A stretch of 45,058 nt of DNA from positions 1-45,058 of IMG/VR virus record IMGVR_UViG_3300021964_000138; one strand, written 5' to 3'. Below the pieces are notes generated by a model that saw only the letters and a program-made list of their open reading frames with translations, made no database searches and was not told the DNA's origin. A program made the position numbers and the translations under genes. Numbering within the stretch: position 1 is the stretch's first letter; each line of letters starts with the position of its first letter. Shown one piece after another: positions 30,322 through 39,112 of this stretch. The DNA comes from a virus.

Positions 30322-32573
30322 TGGCTAAACCAGGGAGAAAAAATAAAGCTGATATAAATAAACATTTGTTTCAAAAGGCAAATAATTATTTTAGAAAAAA
30401 ATGGTTTACCGATTCTCAAAAAAGTATGGACTTTTTTTTAAATGAGCAATTGTCAGCAGAAGAATTAGAAGATTTAAGAGAAGGTGGTATGCCAGACTTT
30501 ATTATCAATCGTATTACACCAGCGATTGAGATTATGAAATACTTTGTTACAGCCAATAACCCTAAATGGCAAGCAGTTGGTGTAGAGGGTAGTGATTCTG
30601 ATATTGCACATATTCACAGTATGATTGCTGAATATTGTTGGCACCTATCAAGCGGTAAAAGTTTGTTTAGCACAGTAATACAAGACGCTCTAGTAAAAGG
30701 TCTTGGATTTTTTAGAATAGACGTAGACCCTAATGCTGATAATGGTGTAGGAGAAGTAAAGTTTGACTCTATTGACCCTTACGATGTTTACGTAGACCCA
30801 GTTAGTAGAGATTTTTTATTTAGAGACGCAAGTTATATTATTGTTCAAAAAAACATTTCTAAAACAAGTTTAGTTAGATTGCTTCCACAATATAAAAGAA
30901 AAATTGTTAGAGCTACTGGTTCTACTGAAAGTAAACAATACTCTAAAAGAGACATACACGAAGCTGAAAATGTATTACCAGGAGACGTAGAAAATGAAGC
31001 TTGGACTTTAGAAGGAGAACAAGATGAAATTCTAGATTTTTACGAAGTATATTCTAAAGAAAAAGTTGCTTTTGTAAACATATGGAGAAAAGAGCCTCCT
31101 TCAAAAGAAGAATTAAAAAAGATAGAAGAACAAGCAACTATAGAAGTAGAAAAATTAATCCAAGAATTAAATGTTCAATTACAAGAAAAACAAGTTGAGT
31201 TAAATGCCTTAGTAGAAGAAGGGGAAATTTTACCTGAAAGAATGCAACTAGAATTGCAAAAGTTTCAAGAAGAAATGGCAGCTAAGATAGAAGAAACTAA
31301 AGCTATGATGCAAGCAGAATTAATTAGGCAACAAACTAGAACAATTCAAGAAACGTTAAAAAAAGAAAATTTTGAAAAACTATTAGATTCTGATGTATAT
31401 GCAAAATCTATTGTAGATGTTATAGAATTTTTTAAAACGCAAATAAAAGTTTGCGCTTCTGCTGGTGATATGTTTTTATACGAAGCATTATTGCCAATAG
31501 AAGAATATCCTATTGTTCCAGTCGTTTATAGTCATACAGGAACGCCTTTCCCTATGGGAGCGGTACTTCCTATGATAGGAAAACAAAGAGAAATAAATAA
31601 AGCGCATCAAATTATGCTTCACAATGCAAATCTTGCAAGTAATTTAAGATGGTTATATACTGAAGGAGCTATTGACGAAGAAGAGTGGGAAAAATATTCA
31701 AGTTCTCCTGGAGCTATGTTAAAATATAGACAAGGATTTGAAGCTCCTAGTGCAGTTCAACCTTTGCCAATTAATAACGCTTTTTATACAGTAACTAGAC
31801 AAGGTAAAGAAGATATAGAATATATTAGCGGTATTTCATCTAGTATGCAAGGTGTTGGTCAAGATAGCCACGAAACCTATCGTGGTATGTTAGCGATGGA
31901 TGAATATGGAACAAGAAGAATTAGACAATGGGTAAATAATTGCGTAGAACCAGCATTAGAACATTTAGGAAAAATATTTAAAGAAATTGCTCAATTTACA
32001 TATACTAGTCAAAAAATATTTAGAATTGTACAGCCAGAAGCTGGTGCTGGAGAAGGAGAAGTTCAAGAAGTATCTATTAATATTCCTATATATAATGATT
32101 TTGGAGAAGTTATACAAAGATTTAATGACTATCAAACTGCTAAATTTGACATAAGAATAGTTGCAGGTGCTACCCAACCAGTAAATAGATGGGCTTTACA
32201 AGATGAATATTTTAAATGGTTTCAAGCTGGATTAATAGATGATATAGCTATGTTAGAACAAACTGACATTAGAAATAAAAAAGCGTTAGTACAAAGAAAA
32301 AGTTTATATTCTCAATTACAACAACAATTAGCTCAGATGGAAGAAACTATTAAAAATCAAGAAGGGGAAATACAAACCCTAGAAAGACAAGTAGTTCAAT
32401 CTGGAATACGAGATAAAATAGTAGAAGGTGCAAAAGTTGTAGATAAAGAATTGCATAAAACACAAGCACAACAAGAAATATTAAGAGGGCAAATGAAAAA
32501 TGCCTTAGAAGCTACTAAAAAAGAATTAGCGCTAGAAAAGAAAAATAATAGTGTTGATAATAAAGAAAAATAA
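30321..32573 (+). CDS. Portal protein, P22-like
   Basis: 750 aa, close to the P22 portal length. The N-terminal portion has the family's FFLNEQL..GGMPDFIINRITPAIEIMKYFV pattern and the 'DPYDVYVDPVSRDFLFRDASYIIV' region. A Glu/Gln-rich coiled coil follows (about 255-350), then the wing/stem region with PIEEYPIVPVVYSHTG and a helical, Gln-rich C-terminal barrel (about 655-740). It forms the dodecameric ring for DNA entry and is the docking site for terminase and tail. A P22-like portal supports a short-tailed phage. Confidence 0.9.
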   Translation: MAKPGRKNKADINKHLFQKANNYFRKKWFTDSQKSMDFFLNEQLSAEELEDLREGGMPDFIINRITPAIEIMKYFVTANNPKWQAVGVEGSDSDIAHIHSMIAEYCWHLSSGKSLFSTVIQDALVKGLGFFRIDVDPNADNGVGEVKFDSIDPYDVYVDPVSRDFLFRDASYIIVQKNISKTSLVRLLPQYKRKIVRATGSTESKQYSKRDIHEAENVLPGDVENEAWTLEGEQDEILDFYEVYSKEKVAFVNIWRKEPPSKEELKKIEEQATIEVEKLIQELNVQLQEKQVELNALVEEGEILPERMQLELQKFQEEMAAKIEETKAMMQAELIRQQTRTIQETLKKENFEKLLDSDVYAKSIVDVIEFFKTQIKVCASAGDMFLYEALLPIEEYPIVPVVYSHTGTPFPMGAVLPMIGKQREINKAHQIMLHNANLASNLRWLYTEGAIDEEEWEKYSSSPGAMLKYRQGFEAPSAVQPLPINNAFYTVTRQGKEDIEYISGISSSMQGVGQDSHETYRGMLAMDEYGTRRIRQWVNNCVEPALEHLGKIFKEIAQFTYTSQKIFRIVQPEAGAGEGEVQEVSINIPIYNDFGEVIQRFNDYQTAKFDIRIVAGATQPVNRWALQDEYFKWFQAGLIDDIAMLEQTDIRNKKALVQRKSLYSQLQQQLAQMEETIKNQEGEIQTLERQVVQSGIRDKIVEGAKVVDKELHKTQAQQEILRGQMKNALEATKKELALEKKNNSVDNKEK

Positions 32574-32597
32574 CTGTAAATTCAAAGGAGATACAGT
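32573..32597 (+). promoter_or_regulatory. Hairpin holding the scaffold ribosome site
   Basis: ACTGTA (32573-32578) pairs with TACAGT (32592-32597). The 13-base loop contains AAAGGAG (32584-32590), and the 3' arm touches the ATG at 32598. The ribosome site is displayed in a loop, which could tune initiation of the scaffold gene. Confidence 0.35.
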
Positions 32598-33467
32598 ATG
32601 AGTGAAATTACACAGGATAACCTACTTATGGATGATGCCGAAAGAGCAGAACAAAAAGTAGCCCCTATTGAGAACGATACTGTGGCTGAAGATTTTTTTT
32701 CTCAGCTTGATAAACAAGTCATGGGTGATGTAATATCCCAGCCAATAGAAGAAGCTCAAGAACAACAGACAACTTCCCCACAAGGGAACCCTGAAGTAGA
32801 GCAAGAGTCTACTGAAGAAGTAGACAATTTAGAAAAGAGATATAGCGATTCATCTCGTGAAGCTAAGAGACTTAATTCTCAGCTTAAAGAGATTGAACCA
32901 TATATGCCTTTACTAAATGCAATGAAAGAAGACCCTAATTTAATTTCTCATGTTAGAAATTATTTTGAGGGTGGCGGCTCAGCTCCAACGAGTATAAAAG
33001 AGCAGCTTGGCGTAGACGAAAATTTCGTATTTGATTATGACGAAGCTTTGTCAGACCCTAGTTCCACTTCAGCAAAATTGTTTAATGCAACTGTTGATGG
33101 AGTGGTACAAAGAAGACTTGGAGATTTTGCTAAACAACAATCTATGCAATCTCAGAAAGCTTCTCAAGAAGCAGCTTTTAAACAAAAGCACGAAGTTTCT
33201 GAAGAAGACTATCAGGATTTAATGGATTATGCAAAATCGCATAAGCTAACATTGGAAGATGTTTACTACTTAAAGAATAGAGATAATCGTGATGCTAAAA
33301 TAGCAGAAGGTGCTCGTCAAGAAGTAGCAAATCAAATGAAAAATGTTAGACAAATGCCTACAAGTGTTGCTTCGGTAGGGAATGCACAAAAAGAAGAAAA
33401 ATCAATGGATGATGTCGTTTTTGACAAGTTGTTATCTCAAGGTGCAGGGCTGGATGAGTTAATGTAA
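32598..33467 (+). CDS. Capsid scaffolding protein (probable)
   Basis: 289 aa, directly between portal and major capsid genes as in P22-like and other phages. The composition is typical: an acidic, Gln/Glu-rich N-terminal half (EEAQEQQTTSPQGNPEVEQ), a coiled coil near 78-100 (LEKRYSDSSREAKRLNSQLKE at 77-97), a helical middle and a final helix (MDDVVFDKLLSQGAGLDELM) that could contact coat protein. Scaffold proteins vary greatly in sequence, so the call rests on place and character. Confidence 0.78.
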   Translation: MSEITQDNLLMDDAERAEQKVAPIENDTVAEDFFSQLDKQVMGDVISQPIEEAQEQQTTSPQGNPEVEQESTEEVDNLEKRYSDSSREAKRLNSQLKEIEPYMPLLNAMKEDPNLISHVRNYFEGGGSAPTSIKEQLGVDENFVFDYDEALSDPSSTSAKLFNATVDGVVQRRLGDFAKQQSMQSQKASQEAAFKQKHEVSEEDYQDLMDYAKSHKLTLEDVYYLKNRDNRDAKIAEGARQEVANQMKNVRQMPTSVASVGNAQKEEKSMDDVVFDKLLSQGAGLDELM

Positions 33468-33494
33468 ATATAAACAAACCCCTAGGAGGGAAAC

Positions 33495-35060
33495 ATGCCT
33501 AATACACCTTTAGCATTGTCTACTTCTACTGGTTTACTTGAAAGAGGAAGAGTTGTTGGTGGAGTTAATTCCAATACTTTTCTTACTGGTGATTTACGTA
33601 GACGATATGACTTTGGCGATAGATTTTCAGAACTCGCTTTAGCTCAGACTCCTTTTTTTAGACTTGTTTCAACAATGGCTAAAAAACCTACGGATGACCC
33701 AACTTTTAAGTTTACCGAGAAGAGACATTCATTCATGAAGCGTTATGTATATATCGTTGGAAGTATCAAATCTGCTTCAACTGATGTATTTACAGACGCA
33801 ACCCTAGCACAAGCAGCAAACACTTCAGCACCCGTTGTTGGAAGTGAAGTAAAGCTTTATGCTGGAACAGACTATTATTCAGCTGGAAATATTCAAAATA
33901 TTAAAGGACAAAGTAATAGTGAAATTAAAGTAGGAGACGATGGTACAAGACCACAATTCTTACAACCTAATCAAATCCTTAAAGTACCTATGACTGACGC
34001 AGCTGGAAATGCAGTTAACGATTATATGTTAGTTCGCATTACAGCAGTAGCAGACGCAGCGGATAAAAATCTTGGCACTGGTGGAGCAGCGGCTGGCGGT
34101 TCAACTACAGCTAAACTATCTCTAATTACTGGTAAAGTTCTTAGAATGTCTAGCGGTGCTGAATTAGCATCTTATTTAGCTAATGACAAACCTGACGTAT
34201 CTGTATATGCAGAAGATATTGCTGAAGCATTAGAAGGAAAACGTTCATATGTTGTTGGTACTTCATACGGAGAAGGTTCTTCATTACTTGGAGAGTCTTG
34301 GAAAGATAACCCATACTCAACTGGTTACGGACAAACTCAAATCTTTAGAAGCGAGTTTGGTATGACTAATACTGCAAGAGCAACAGCTCTTAAATACGAA
34401 CCAAATGAGTGGGCTAGAACATGGAAAGAAAAACTTATTGAGCACAAATGGGACATTGAATGGGCTGGATTATTCAGTTCACAAGTTACAGATAGTTCAG
34501 TAAACCACACTCAAGGTGCATTAGATTACATCTTGAATTTTGGTAATATCTTTACATTAGACCTAGCTACAAAAACTATTGATGACTTCTTACAAGATAT
34601 GTCACAATATTTTGACCCTAGATACAATCAAGACGGAGCAACAGTATTCTTATGTAGTACTGCTGTGTACACTTGGTTACATAAACTAGGTGGGTTCTTT
34701 AAAAACAACATTGCAATTGGCGATAATGGTAGTAACTTTAATCGCTTCCAAGCAGACTTAGCCGTTACTGGTAGAAAGAAAGTAATGGGATTAGACGTGA
34801 CAGAAATACAAACAGTATACGGTAAAATGAACGTAGCTAGATGTATTGCCTTAGATGGTTCACACGTTAAAATCGCTGCTATCAACATGAACAATGTTGC
34901 TTACAGACCACTAGTTGGTAATGGAGTTAATAGAGACACTTCTATTTATGTTGGAGTTCAGAACTTAGAGAACACTGGTGTAGACAAGAGAGTCGATATG
35001 ATTCTAACTGAAGCTGGTTTCGAGTATAAGATGCCAGAATCACACGCTATTTGGAAATAA
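33495..35060 (+). CDS. Major capsid protein
   Basis: 521 aa, preceded by AGGAGGG and followed by a stable hairpin, as for a highly expressed gene. Starts MPNTPLALSTSTGLLERGRVVGG; the N-terminal part includes FRLVSTMAKKPTDDPTFKFTEKRHSFMKR. A long insertion of Gly/Ala/Thr-rich sequence (about 100-225) and a conserved second half (EFGMTNTARATALKYEPNEWARTWKEK; GVQNLENTGVDKRVDMILTEAGFEYKMP) follow. It has the size and layout of HK97-fold coat proteins of marine podoviruses. It forms the icosahedral shell. Confidence 0.88.
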   Translation: MPNTPLALSTSTGLLERGRVVGGVNSNTFLTGDLRRRYDFGDRFSELALAQTPFFRLVSTMAKKPTDDPTFKFTEKRHSFMKRYVYIVGSIKSASTDVFTDATLAQAANTSAPVVGSEVKLYAGTDYYSAGNIQNIKGQSNSEIKVGDDGTRPQFLQPNQILKVPMTDAAGNAVNDYMLVRITAVADAADKNLGTGGAAAGGSTTAKLSLITGKVLRMSSGAELASYLANDKPDVSVYAEDIAEALEGKRSYVVGTSYGEGSSLLGESWKDNPYSTGYGQTQIFRSEFGMTNTARATALKYEPNEWARTWKEKLIEHKWDIEWAGLFSSQVTDSSVNHTQGALDYILNFGNIFTLDLATKTIDDFLQDMSQYFDPRYNQDGATVFLCSTAVYTWLHKLGGFFKNNIAIGDNGSNFNRFQADLAVTGRKKVMGLDVTEIQTVYGKMNVARCIALDGSHVKIAAINMNNVAYRPLVGNGVNRDTSIYVGVQNLENTGVDKRVDMILTEAGFEYKMPESHAIWK

Positions 35061-35076
35061 TCTAAATAGTTAATTT

Positions 35077-35131
35077 GCATTAGGTCCTTGTAGGTTCTTT
35101 ACCTCCTTTCTCCCTACGGGGACCTGGATGC
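35077..35131 (+). other. Stable hairpin after the capsid gene with 16S-like loop
   Basis: AGGTCCTTGTAGG (35082-35094) pairs with CCTACGGGGACCT (35113-35125), 13 bp with two U-G pairs on the + strand; GCAT/ATGC (35077-35080 with 35128-35131) extends it. The 18-base loop contains ACCTCCTTTCT (35101-35111), matching the 3' end of many bacterial 16S rRNAs. The following gene's GGAG lies a few bases downstream. No poly-T, so not an intrinsic terminator. Confidence 0.55.
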
Positions 35132-35146
35132 ATACGGAGAATAGAT

Positions 35147-36916
35147 ATGAAATTATGGGAAAAAGTAAATAATATAACTGGAAACGATACTAAAGCTAGA
35201 TATTTAGTAGAGTATGTTAACGCTGGAGCTAAATTTATATTAGCATCATTGCCTGAAAAATTTTTATGGACTATTGCTTCTGAAGTAGAAGTTACGGGTT
35301 GGAATGAAGCTGGTACTGATATTTTAGGAAATGGTTCTTCGTTAGCATATGATAAAATATTAGCAGTTTATCGCTTAGATAGTGGCAAAAAAAGAGTAGC
35401 TCAAGAATCTCCTGATAATAGTATACACATATTTGACGAAGCTGATAGTTTGTTAACAGCTACTGAAATGTTTCCAAAATATTATAAACTAAGTGGTAAA
35501 ATTTATATTAAACCAGACCCTGATTATAATTCTTCAGGAGCAAATAAAACATATACACCATTAGGGGGCAGTTCAACAACTGTTAATGCTGGTACTGGAG
35601 ATAAAGGAGTAATTGTTTATTCAGCTCCCCCAATAATTGACGAGAATACCGATGATTGGATTCTTACAGAATATGAAAACATAGCTATATTATATGCTTG
35701 TTCATTAGATTATATGAGATTAGCTTCTTATTATAGAGGATTATGTAAAACGGAAATAGATAAAATATTTGCTACAACTATAGAGTCTTTTTCTAACACA
35801 TTGCCTTCTAATTATCCAGTATTTAATTTTACCGAAAGCGTACCTAGTAAATTTAATTTAACAAAAACTATTCCACAATTTGTGTTTAACAAAGATTTGC
35901 CTACAAATGTTAGTTTAACTAAATCTTTACCAAGTAGTATTTCTATCACAAATCCTTTGCCAAGCGCAATAAATGTTTCTAAAAGCTTAGCTTCAGATTT
36001 TAATCCAGGATTATCATTGCCTAATTATAATTCAGAATCTATTGTTATAAATGCTTCTGAAGTGTTTGGAGATATTAATAATGCTGAATCAATATTAGAA
36101 AGTGGTTTTACTTCAGGAGACTCTAGTGCAAAAACAAGTAAATCAGCTATTTATTGGTTAGAAGACGAAGACCCAGAAATGGTAAACGCTACAACTAATG
36201 TTTTACAAGCTGAATTGGCATTAGGGCGTGAAAGACTAATAACTGAAAAAACAAAATTAGAAGAATTTGGAGCAAAGGTAGACCAAAATAGAGCAGACTT
36301 TACAAGTAATTTAGAAAAATATTCAAGTGAAGTTCAAAGAGAAGCAACAAGAGTAAACACTTTTATATCTAATTATCAAGCTGATTTGCAAAAAGAAATA
36401 CAAAGAATTAATACAGAAGTTTCTAAATATCAATCTGAATTGCAAAAAGAAACTCAAAGATTTAATGGAGATATTGCTTCTTATCAAGCTGAACTAACTA
36501 AAGAACAAGCTAACAAAAATATAGATTTACAAAATTATACAGCTGATTTAAATAGAGCGGTTCAAAAATATCAAAATGAATTGGCTTCATATACGTCTGA
36601 AATACAAAAAGAGCAATTAAGAATTGCTTCTGATTTACAAGTGCACGGAGCTAAACTAAATGAAGCTAATATAAAATATCAAGCTGATGCTCTTAAATTT
36701 AATTCAGAAATGTCTAAAGCAAATTCTTATTTACAAGAAAGCGGTATAAGATTACAAACAGCTAGTGCTTATACTCAAAAAAGTAGAGATAGTGTACAAA
36801 GTTCTCAATTATTTTTATCTAGAGCGGTAGGAGAATTACAAGCTATTACGGGTGCAATAACTGCTCCAGAACAACAACAACAATCACAAAGAAGAGAGCA
36901 AGGAGCTACATCATGA
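35147..36916 (+). CDS. Connector/tail protein with 18-residue helical repeats, 589 aa
   Basis: N-terminal domain (about 1-215) begins MKLWEKVNNITGNDTKARYL and includes DDWILTEYENIAILYACSLDYMRLA, a head-tail connector-like helical domain of marine podoviruses. A stretch of decapeptide repeats (about 231-290, LPxxxxxTKS-like) follows. Next come eight consecutive 18-residue repeats (389-532) with consensus IxxYQxELQKExQRxNxD, strongly helical. The C-terminus is Gln-rich. It probably sits at the neck or reaches into the tail; the repeats would make a long straight rod. The role is inferred from place and structure. Confidence 0.68.
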   Translation: MKLWEKVNNITGNDTKARYLVEYVNAGAKFILASLPEKFLWTIASEVEVTGWNEAGTDILGNGSSLAYDKILAVYRLDSGKKRVAQESPDNSIHIFDEADSLLTATEMFPKYYKLSGKIYIKPDPDYNSSGANKTYTPLGGSSTTVNAGTGDKGVIVYSAPPIIDENTDDWILTEYENIAILYACSLDYMRLASYYRGLCKTEIDKIFATTIESFSNTLPSNYPVFNFTESVPSKFNLTKTIPQFVFNKDLPTNVSLTKSLPSSISITNPLPSAINVSKSLASDFNPGLSLPNYNSESIVINASEVFGDINNAESILESGFTSGDSSAKTSKSAIYWLEDEDPEMVNATTNVLQAELALGRERLITEKTKLEEFGAKVDQNRADFTSNLEKYSSEVQREATRVNTFISNYQADLQKEIQRINTEVSKYQSELQKETQRFNGDIASYQAELTKEQANKNIDLQNYTADLNRAVQKYQNELASYTSEIQKEQLRIASDLQVHGAKLNEANIKYQADALKFNSEMSKANSYLQESGIRLQTASAYTQKSRDSVQSSQLFLSRAVGELQAITGAITAPEQQQQSQRREQGATS

Positions 36917-37191
36917 CGATTTTAGAGTTAATGGAAAGAGCTAATACAAGAGAAACTAAATTAGTTATTGCTTTTGTTGAAGATGCAATAAATAAAATAC
37001 AATCATCTAATGAAATAAATACTAAAGTATCTAAAATTGATATTGTAAAAAATCAAAGAGATTATGATTTACCTTTAGATTTTATTGCTTTAAAAAATAT
37101 AAGTGTATTAGATACTGAAGATGATAATAAATATAAAATTATTAAAAGATTAGGAAGCGAACCTTTAGTTAGCGAGGATACAAACCCATGA
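36913..37191 (+). CDS. Small neck/connector candidate, 92 aa
   Basis: ATGA overlaps at both ends couple it to its neighbours, and AAGGAG precedes the start. Begins MTILELMERANTRETKLVIAFVEDAINKIQSSNEI, a helical start, followed by strands (IDIVKNQRDYDLPLDFIALKNISVLD). The 'D-Y-DLP.DF..L' segment is common in head-tail connector proteins of marine phages. It probably forms part of the head-tail joint. No exact family named. Confidence 0.65.
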   Translation: MTILELMERANTRETKLVIAFVEDAINKIQSSNEINTKVSKIDIVKNQRDYDLPLDFIALKNISVLDTEDDNKYKIIKRLGSEPLVSEDTNP

Positions 37192-37649
37192 GTTATGACA
37201 CAGATAGAACTTATGCTTATATACAAAGCGGTAAAAAATTAAGACTTTATAAAATTAGAAGAAGTTCTGGTAGAATTATAGATAATCAAGGTAGAGTTAA
37301 AGGTGGAGAATTTGATGATATTATATATCCAGATGAAGCCATTACTAATGGATTACGAATTGAATATACTTGCATAGATAAACCATTTACAGTAGAAAAT
37401 CCAGAAGAAAATGCTCAATCAGCTTTAAATGAACCTACAAAAGTAATAGAATCAAGTTATATAAATTTAAATAGAATGTTAAGTCTAGCAGTTGTAGATT
37501 ATGTACGTGCTATGATGGCAGAAAGAATGGGGGATTTAGAAAGAAAAGAGTATTATTTAAGAGAATTTCATAAAAAAGTTGCTGATAACGAAAGCAACAG
37601 AAACAAAATGTATATCGCAAATACAATAAAAACATTTGCGGTAAAATAG
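37188..37649 (+). CDS. Neck/tail protein, 153 aa
   Basis: Begins MSYDTDRTYAYIQSGKKLRLYKIRRSSG. Mixed strand then helix: the second half is an amphipathic helical region (SSYINLNRMLSLAVVDYVRAMMAERMGDLERKEYYLREFHKKVADNE) typical of phage connector proteins that pack in rings ('A.VDYV.A.MAE..GD...KEYYLREF'). It overlaps the preceding gene by 4 bases. It likely joins portal and tail together with the 92-aa protein. Confidence 0.68.
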   Translation: MSYDTDRTYAYIQSGKKLRLYKIRRSSGRIIDNQGRVKGGEFDDIIYPDEAITNGLRIEYTCIDKPFTVENPEENAQSALNEPTKVIESSYINLNRMLSLAVVDYVRAMMAERMGDLERKEYYLREFHKKVADNESNRNKMYIANTIKTFAVK

Positions 37650-37658
37650 GGGAATAAA

Positions 37659-38099
37659 ATGGCAAGAATAGATTATGCAATAAGCGTATCAGCAATACAA
37701 AGCACTACATTAGAAGGTAATACTATAGAAGCTATTGACGCTGAAATTGGTAGAAGTTTAGGTGGAGGAAACTCTAGTTTAACTTGGGATGGTTCAAATA
37801 TTGATGCTTGGGATGGTGGAGTTATGACGCATATAGAAGCAAGTACTACTCCAGTTGCAGTAGCAGCTAATGGAGATGATGGTGTTTGGATAAAACATAC
37901 TGGTTTAGAATATATAAGTACAGCTCCTCATTTGGGTACAGTAGCTAATAATGATTCTGTAACTATAAAGTTAGCTTCAACAAATCTTTGTACACTTAAT
38001 AGTGGAGATTGTATTTTTATACCAAAACCTTTAGGAATTATTAATGTAGTTGGAGCAGACGATACTGGTCCAGCAATTGAATACGCAAAATTAACTTAA
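37659..38099 (+). CDS. Hypothetical tail-associated protein, 146 aa
   Basis: Beta-rich and Gly/Asp/Thr-rich (LGGGNSSLTWDGSNIDAWDGG; VAANGDDGVWIKHTG), predicted extracellular-type sandwich with few charged residues. It begins MARIDYAISVSAIQ. Position between connector and fibre genes and the composition suggest a virion decoration or tail component. No catalytic motif; no family named. Confidence 0.68.
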   Translation: MARIDYAISVSAIQSTTLEGNTIEAIDAEIGRSLGGGNSSLTWDGSNIDAWDGGVMTHIEASTTPVAVAANGDDGVWIKHTGLEYISTAPHLGTVANNDSVTIKLASTNLCTLNSGDCIFIPKPLGIINVVGADDTGPAIEYAKLT

Positions 38100-38111
38100 C
38101 AGGAGAAAAAA

Positions 38112-38348
38112 ATGGCAAAAGGACTTAATGATTATGCAGTACAGGAAAGCGTAGCTCCATATATCAAGGCAGTAGTTGCAACAACTAGCGACCAAGATGC
38201 GTGTAGAGCAGTTCATATGAAAGGCACGTCAGCAAACGTTACTTTAACAGTAAATGGTGCTGATGTTGTATTTTATTTGTTACAAGGACACACATATCCA
38301 ATTTGTGCTACAAAAGCAAGTGCTAACACGGTAGTATTTTTATATTAG
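38112..38348 (+). CDS. Small tail/spike-base-like protein, 78 aa
   Basis: CAGGAG 8 bases before the ATG. Begins MAKGLNDYAVQESVAPYIKAVV; the rest (DACRAVHMKGTSANVTLTVNGADVVFYLLQGHTYPI) is the compact beta pattern of small spike-base proteins common in marine phages. It may cap or link fibres at the tail. Assignment by pattern and context. Confidence 0.68.
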   Translation: MAKGLNDYAVQESVAPYIKAVVATTSDQDACRAVHMKGTSANVTLTVNGADVVFYLLQGHTYPICATKASANTVVFLY

Positions 38349-38357
38349 GAGTATATA

Positions 38358-38705
38358 GTGATTACCGCAGAACAATATCAAGATATACAAATAATGCAAA
38401 ATACTGATTTTGAAAACACTATTACATTTGAAGCGCCTCACGATACTGGGGATTATGATTATAGGGTAATAATAGCTAAAGATTTTTCTTCAGCTGCTGA
38501 TATTACATTAACTGTAGGTGATGGATTAACTAAAACAAGCGCTACAGTTTTAACTATGACAATAGCAAATACAGCTACAGATGATTTAGCTGATAATTAT
38601 GAAGGTGTTTGGGAATTAGTGTCTAAAAAAACTAGTGGTGGTAAATTAACAAGAGAAATACAAGGCGATGTTGTAGTTTCTCCTGGATTGGTACCTGTTT
38701 GGTAA
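38358..38705 (+). CDS. Baseplate/tail-associated protein, 115 aa (GTG start)
   Basis: GTG at 38358 with AGGAG upstream. Beta-rich (FENTITFEAPHDTGDYDYRVIIAKDF; ADITLTVGDGLTKTSATVLTMTIANTATDDLADNYEGVWELV), an Ig-like strand pattern found in phage tail and fibre-attachment proteins. The end (REIQGDVVVSPGLVPVW) is typical of such domains ('G.v.v.pg..'). Placed among fibre genes. Confidence 0.68.
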   Translation: MITAEQYQDIQIMQNTDFENTITFEAPHDTGDYDYRVIIAKDFSSAADITLTVGDGLTKTSATVLTMTIANTATDDLADNYEGVWELVSKKTSGGKLTREIQGDVVVSPGLVPVW

Positions 38706-39097
38706 TGGCTATTAGTGCAAAAGTATCAACTCCTGTAGAGGTTAAGACTAGCGTTGACAATCAAAGTGTTAACAAGTCCGTAGGCGTACAAAATGCGTCT
38801 AAAACCGATGATACATTTACAATTAATGCTACTGAGATACCTATAACACTTACAGGAACAAATGCAAAGAATTTACAGGCTGCGGTACAAGAAAATGTAA
38901 ATGGAAGTGGAGTTATTTCGTCTTCAAATGTAACAACAATAGATTTAACAAAATTAAAAAATATTACGGCTACTGCTTCTGAATTGAATCAGTTAGACGA
39001 TAAAGTAATAGGGGGAACTAATAATGGTGATATAGTAGATTTAAATTCTAATCAAACATTATCGGGAAAAACAATAGATGGAAATACTTATACTTAA
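38705..39097 (+). CDS. Tail fibre-associated protein, 130 aa
   Basis: Start set at ATG 38705, overlapping the previous TAA by 1 base; an in-frame TTG two codons earlier is less likely. Sequence MAISAKVSTPVEVKTSVDNQ, then NATEIPITLTGTNAKNLQAAVQENV and ATASELNQLDDKVIGG, a fibre-type composition rich in Asn, Thr and Val with the ELNQLD element seen in marine phage fibres. Probably a short fibre or adaptor. Confidence 0.66.
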   Translation: MAISAKVSTPVEVKTSVDNQSVNKSVGVQNASKTDDTFTINATEIPITLTGTNAKNLQAAVQENVNGSGVISSSNVTTIDLTKLKNITATASELNQLDDKVIGGTNNGDIVDLNSNQTLSGKTIDGNTYT

Positions 39098-39112
39098 TAA
39101 AAGGTAAATAAA

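Noticed and set aside
35077-35131. Intrinsic terminator after the capsid gene
   Set aside because: Stem is stable but no T tract follows; the sequence after it leads into the next ribosome site.
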